DNA from: an uncultured Veillonella sp. | GTDB lineage: Bacteria > Bacillota > Negativicutes > Veillonellales > Veillonellaceae | DNA length: 9,259 bases | Direction of reading: 5' to 3' | Assembly (NCBI RefSeq): GCF_934190855.1 | Contig: NZ_CAKPTN010000060.1 | Coordinates: 1-9,259, forward strand | In this document: positions 6,471 to 9,259 of the stretch, one piece after another | Numbering within the stretch: the stretch's first letter is position 1 | How the letters are laid out: each line of letters begins with the position of its first letter | Made by a program: the position numbers and the translations under genes | Notes under the pieces: generated by a model | What the model saw: only the letters and a program-made list of their open reading frames with translations | Database searches by the model: none | Told to the model about the DNA's origin: nothing

Positions 6471-8042
6471 TTATTCTCCCAATAACTCACTAATGACACA
6501 ACCTAATGAAGCACTTACATCACTAGGTGTATATCCCCAACTCTTACTTTCACATAGTATGTCAGCGCTACGACTATGCACATATACACCGAGAACTGCA
6601 CTATCTCGTAAAGAATAACCTTGGCTAATGAAACCTGCGATTACACCTGTTAGTACATCCCCCATACCGCCAGTACCCATACCAGCGTTGCCAATTGTAT
6701 TGATATATACTGTTCCGTCTGGTAATGCTACAACAGTAGGAATCCCTTTTAATACTAAAATGACTTGGTGTGCTTTAGCAAATTCTCTTGCCAATGTAAT
6801 GTAATGACGCTCAATCCATTTAATAGGCAAATCAATGAGCCTACTAAACTCGCCTAAATGAGGTGTCATCACACAATAAGGGAGATATCTTTCCAGTGTA
6901 TATACAGACTCAATATCACCATCACGTAATGCATCTTTATCAATAGAACCTACATGGCCCAATGCATAAAGAGCATCTGCATCAAGAACTAATGAGCCTT
7001 CGTAGCTATCTACAATAGAGTCTACCAAATCAGGAATTTCACAAGTACGTCCTAATCCTGGTCCCATAGCAACTACTTGGCGCCCTTCTAACAAAGCTTT
7101 ATTATCATCTACAGAAGTAACCATTACTTCCGGTATGATGCGACCTTGTACAACTGGTTTAATCACTTCAGGTACACCTAAAGTTACCTTGCCAGCACCA
7201 CTATGAACTGCAGCCTCTGCAGCTAAAATAGGAGCCCCTATCATATCATTAGATCCACCAATAATCAAGGCATTCCCATTGACTCCTTTATGGGCCATAG
7301 GCATCCGATAATTAATAAGCTTTTCCGCTAAATCAGAATCAATTGTTACAGTAACATCACGGTCTCCTAATACTTGCTGCCATGGTGCACCTAAAGGAGC
7401 AACAACAGCCGTCCCCCCTACAGCCTTGCCAGGATATAGTAATAACCCTTGTTTAATGGCCCCAAAGGTAACTGTATAATCATAAACTAATGTACCTTCA
7501 GCTACTTGACCAGTTGTAGCATCTAATCCAGCAGGGACATCGATGGCCCACAAATCAAAATTATATTGACTGCGCATGGTATCAATATCATGGAGTACAT
7601 CCACAGTTACATCTCTTAACTTTCCAGTTAAGCCTGTTCCCATAATACCTTCTACTACGATAGCTACATTAGACCAATCGTTAAATTCATCATACATATC
7701 GATGATGCAACCCATGGCCTCACAGCGCTCTAATTGCAAAGCAAAAAGATCACTACATTTGCTCATATCTCCTACTAGTACAATATGTACAGGTACACCT
7801 TGTTCCATTAAATGACGAGCTGCAACAAGACCATCGGCCCCATTATTCCCTGTACCGCAGATAAATAGAACAAAACTATTAATAGAACGGGCGTTATCTA
7901 AGGAAAACAAATCATATTGTCCCCATAAAGCATCAACAATGCCTCGTCCTGCATTTTCCATAAGGATTTCTAAAGAGACACCTAATTGCTTAGGTACCTC
8001 TCGATCTATAAATCGAGCATCTTCCGTTGTTAAAATGTTCAT
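6471..8042 (-). CDS. nnr: Bifunctional NAD(P)H-hydrate repair enzyme Nnr (epimerase + ADP-dependent dehydratase)
   Basis: This enzyme repairs damaged NADH and NADPH hydrates: the N-terminal YjeF domain interconverts R and S forms, and the C-terminal ribokinase-like domain dehydrates the S form using ADP. The 523-residue length fits the fused family. The epimerase domain (about 1-215) shows LMENAGRG (27-34), CGTGNNGADGLVAARHL (62-78) and IDVPAGLDATTG (167-178). The dehydratase domain (about 230-523) shows HKGVNGNALIIGGS (251-264), GAPILAAEAAVHSGAGKVTLGVP (269-291), GPGLG (327-331), VLDADAL (352-358), TPHLGEFSRL (393-402) and NAGMGTGGMGDVLTGVIAG (452-470), with the likely catalytic D462. The canonical GNNGGDG is GNNGADG here and HPGE is HLGE. 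The longest frame opens with TTG at 8057, but AAGGAG 8054-8049 lies downstream of it and 6 bases before ATG 8042, which is therefore chosen. One base separates it from acpS. Confidence 0.95.
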   Translation of the reverse strand: MNILTTEDARFIDREVPKQLGVSLEILMENAGRGIVDALWGQYDLFSLDNARSINSFVLFICGTGNNGADGLVAARHLMEQGVPVHIVLVGDMSKCSDLFALQLERCEAMGCIIDMYDEFNDWSNVAIVVEGIMGTGLTGKLRDVTVDVLHDIDTMRSQYNFDLWAIDVPAGLDATTGQVAEGTLVYDYTVTFGAIKQGLLLYPGKAVGGTAVVAPLGAPWQQVLGDRDVTVTIDSDLAEKLINYRMPMAHKGVNGNALIIGGSNDMIGAPILAAEAAVHSGAGKVTLGVPEVIKPVVQGRIIPEVMVTSVDDNKALLEGRQVVAMGPGLGRTCEIPDLVDSIVDSYEGSLVLDADALYALGHVGSIDKDALRDGDIESVYTLERYLPYCVMTPHLGEFSRLIDLPIKWIERHYITLAREFAKAHQVILVLKGIPTVVALPDGTVYINTIGNAGMGTGGMGDVLTGVIAGFISQGYSLRDSAVLGVYVHSRSADILCESKSWGYTPSDVSASLGCVISELLGE

Positions 8043-8043
8043 C

Positions 8044-8415
8044 TTATGCTCCTTCAAGTATGACTGTACTCATTGCGTATTCCTTGCAATGACTAATAGA
8101 TACGTGAATATTAGTATAGCCTGATTTTTCATAGATATCTTTAAAAGTATCCTGTAAACGAATCAGAGGCGCTCCCAATTCATCGTGATATATTTCTATA
8201 TCTTGCCAAGAACCATGTCGCATCCCCGTACCTAATGCTTTAATAAAAGCCTCCTTAGCTGCATAAATACCAGCGTAGGATTCATAACGACCTTTATTAC
8301 GGCTTTCACAATACTCTATCTCATGAGGCGTATAAACACGCTCCACAAAAGAACTAGACCGCTCAATAGCTTGGCGGATACGGTCAATTTCTATAATATC
8401 GTTCCCTAATTTCAT
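8044..8415 (-). CDS. acpS: Holo-[acyl-carrier-protein] synthase AcpS
   Basis: AcpS moves the 4'-phosphopantetheine arm of coenzyme A onto a serine of apo-acyl carrier protein, activating it for fatty acid synthesis. The 123-residue length fits the small trimeric group I enzymes. The N-terminal GNDIIEIDRI (4-13) holds the metal-binding D6. FVERVYTPHEIEYC (23-36) and the signature AAKEAFIKALGTG (52-64), with E55 and K59, follow. VSISHCKEYAMSTVI (105-119) is the usual C-terminal motif, with His in SHC where many members have SHD or SHT. AGGAG is 5 bases before ATG 8415-8413. It is the first gene of an acpS-nnr-lipoprotein unit; acpS next to nnr is a common Firmicutes arrangement. Confidence 0.96.
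   Translation of the reverse strand: MKLGNDIIEIDRIRQAIERSSSFVERVYTPHEIEYCESRNKGRYESYAGIYAAKEAFIKALGTGMRHGSWQDIEIYHDELGAPLIRLQDTFKDIYEKSGYTNIHVSISHCKEYAMSTVILEGA
8049..8054 (-). promoter_or_regulatory. Ribosome binding site of nnr (decides start)
   Basis: AAGGAG at 8054-8049, inside the last codons of acpS, is 6 bases before ATG 8042-8040. The alternative TTG at 8057-8055 lies upstream of this site and cannot use it, so the longer form of the protein is unlikely. Confidence 0.8.
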
Positions 8416-8444
8416 AATAGCTCCTAAAATACCCTAACACTATT

Positions 8445-8450
8445 ATTATA
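8445..8450 (-). promoter_or_regulatory. Candidate -10 box for acpS-nnr-lipoprotein operon
   Basis: A perfect TATAAT lies at 8450-8445 on the minus strand, 29 bases before the acpS ATG. At 16-18 bases upstream I see only T-rich TGTTTT-like sequence in place of a -35, so the promoter call rests on the -10 and its position. Confidence 0.4.
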
Positions 8451-8471
8451 CACTCTTAATAGGGATAAAAA

Positions 8472-8486
8472 CATAGATAATATCTA
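8472..8486 (-). terminator. Weak hairpin at the end of the beta-propeller gene
   Basis: TAGATA and TATCTA form a near-perfect short palindrome that includes the TAG stop of the upstream gene. On the minus strand it is followed by TGTTTTTATCCC. Six A/T-rich pairs with a tiny loop make a poor intrinsic terminator, so read-through into acpS is possible. Confidence 0.25.
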
Positions 8487-9259
8487 GGCATTTACAGAGA
8501 ATGGTAAACTAGGTAAGCTATAAATTTCAACTTTCCCCTTACGATTTACAGCCATATACATTTGACCATTGCGGTAGTCCATATCCTCGACCTCCATACC
8601 AGATGTATAAGGACTGATATTTTTCACGACCCCTTCTTCATCGACAAAAACAAAGGTCGTTAAGGTTGTAAAAATAGTATTACCATTGCCAGCATAGGCA
8701 CCATTATTATTTAAATCTGTATGCTCTGCATCTATCTTATACGTTTTTATCTTATTAAAATTAGAGTCATAATAATTAATAGTACGATGAGAATTTGTTA
8801 AAGGCACAATAGATACGTATTCATTACGTTCTTTATCAAAGGCAAAATTGAATACCTTTTCTTTTAATCTAATTGGTACCTCCACAATCATACTATCTGC
8901 CTCAATAGGCGTAACAATATAGCCGTCTACAACGGCATTTGTCGTATAGTAACGGTTGTTGTTAGGATTATACGTTAAGGTATTCATATGACCTAATAGC
9001 TTTTTATGGCTATACTCATACTTTGCCACCACTTTAAATGTAGTAGGGTTAATTTCGTAAATGATTTGCTTTGTATTTTCAGAGTTAATACAAGCTAACA
9101 CAAAAACATCTTTTTTAGAGTTATAACAAAACCCTTGGCATTGATTTACGCCCGAATCTAATGGGATTTCTGCTAAACGAGATAAAGGTAATGGCATTTG
9201 AACGGCACTCACATGTTGTGTTAGCGTTGGAATGTCAAAGACATTAGCAATATAGTCAA
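8484..9259 (-). CDS. Predicted beta-propeller protein, 5' end outside window
   Basis: I do not recognise a named family. The frame is open to the window edge: 257 residues are visible before the TAG stop, and the true start lies beyond 9259. A GTG at 9212 is in frame but has no Shine-Dalgarno, and plausible coding sequence (VFDIPTLTQH) precedes it, so it is not taken as the start. Residues numbered from the edge show about five similar units of the kind 'hydrophobic-tyr/phe-asn-pro/lys, then Y/V-strand, then a read-out strand': GFCYNSKKDVFVLACIN (42-58), MNTLTYNPNNNRYYTTN (91-107), FNFAFDKERNEYVSIV (136-151), a weaker one near 186-209, and MDYRNGQMYMAVN (226-238). This spacing of four-stranded blades is typical of NHL/YncE/SMP-30-like propellers that bind ligands or proteins. 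No signal peptide can be judged. Confidence is high for a gene and moderate for the fold. Confidence 0.75.
   Translation of the reverse strand, partial: DYIANVFDIPTLTQHVSAVQMPLPLSRLAEIPLDSGVNQCQGFCYNSKKDVFVLACINSENTKQIIYEINPTTFKVVAKYEYSHKKLLGHMNTLTYNPNNNRYYTTNAVVDGYIVTPIEADSMIVEVPIRLKEKVFNFAFDKERNEYVSIVPLTNSHRTINYYDSNFNKIKTYKIDAEHTDLNNNGAYAGNGNTIFTTLTTFVFVDEEGVVKNISPYTSGMEVEDMDYRNGQMYMAVNRKGKVEIYSLPSLPFSVNA

Noticed and set aside
8043..8057. TTG start for Nnr at 8057
   Set aside because: The strong AAGGAG lies downstream of it and serves ATG 8042.
7576..8124. Plus-strand open frames over nnr and acpS
   Set aside because: Antisense shadows of two well-supported enzymes; no motifs.
1..9259. 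Search for CRISPR repeats, insertion sequences, tRNA, rRNA or a defence island
   Set aside because: No regular repeat-spacer pattern, transposase motif, tRNA cloverleaf or rRNA segment was seen; the genes are conserved housekeeping or envelope genes.

Overview
All protein genes in this window lie on the minus strand, so transcription runs from high to low coordinates. The DNA is low to moderate in GC and densely packed. The gene set suggests a Firmicutes-type bacterium. The order thiL-tsaE-tsaB-rimI-tsaD matches the ydiA-ydiB-ydiC-ydiD-ydiE order known from Bacillus subtilis. The style of the proteins, an AMIN-domain cell-wall amidase, and a germination-type (GerMN) lipoprotein without other sporulation genes make me favour Negativicutes, probably a Veillonella-like organism. 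That taxonomic call is inference; no rRNA or other marker is present.

Layout in transcription order. (1) 9259-8484: the 3' part of a predicted beta-propeller protein whose start lies outside the window. (2) 8415-5524: acpS, nnr and a ComEC-like metallo-beta-lactamase lipoprotein, separated by only 1-2 bases and probably one operon. It supplies holo-acyl-carrier-protein synthase, NAD(P)H-hydrate repair and an exported hydrolase of unknown substrate. (3) 5523-5278: an AT-rich intergenic region of about 250 bases with candidate -10 boxes and inverted repeats. (4) 5277-3616: an exported AMIN/Amidase_3 N-acetylmuramoyl-L-alanine amidase, with its stop 3 bases before a GerMN lipoprotein. This pair ends at a strong intrinsic terminator built on a perfect 34-bp palindrome. 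(5) 3501-1: thiL, tsaE, tsaB, rimI and tsaD, each overlapping the next. The last gene is cut by the window start. TsaB, TsaD and TsaE together form the bacterial threonylcarbamoyl transfer machinery for tRNA t6A37. TsaC, which makes the threonylcarbamoyl-AMP donor, is not in the window.

Three starts were moved from the longest open frame because of Shine-Dalgarno placement: thiL to an internal ATG at 3501, the amidase to TTG at 5277, and nnr to ATG at 8042. The region is mostly conserved housekeeping. I see no mobile element, CRISPR array, tRNA or rRNA, and no convincing new multi-gene system. The least explained items are the ComEC-like lipoprotein, the beta-propeller protein and the amidase-GerMN pairing.
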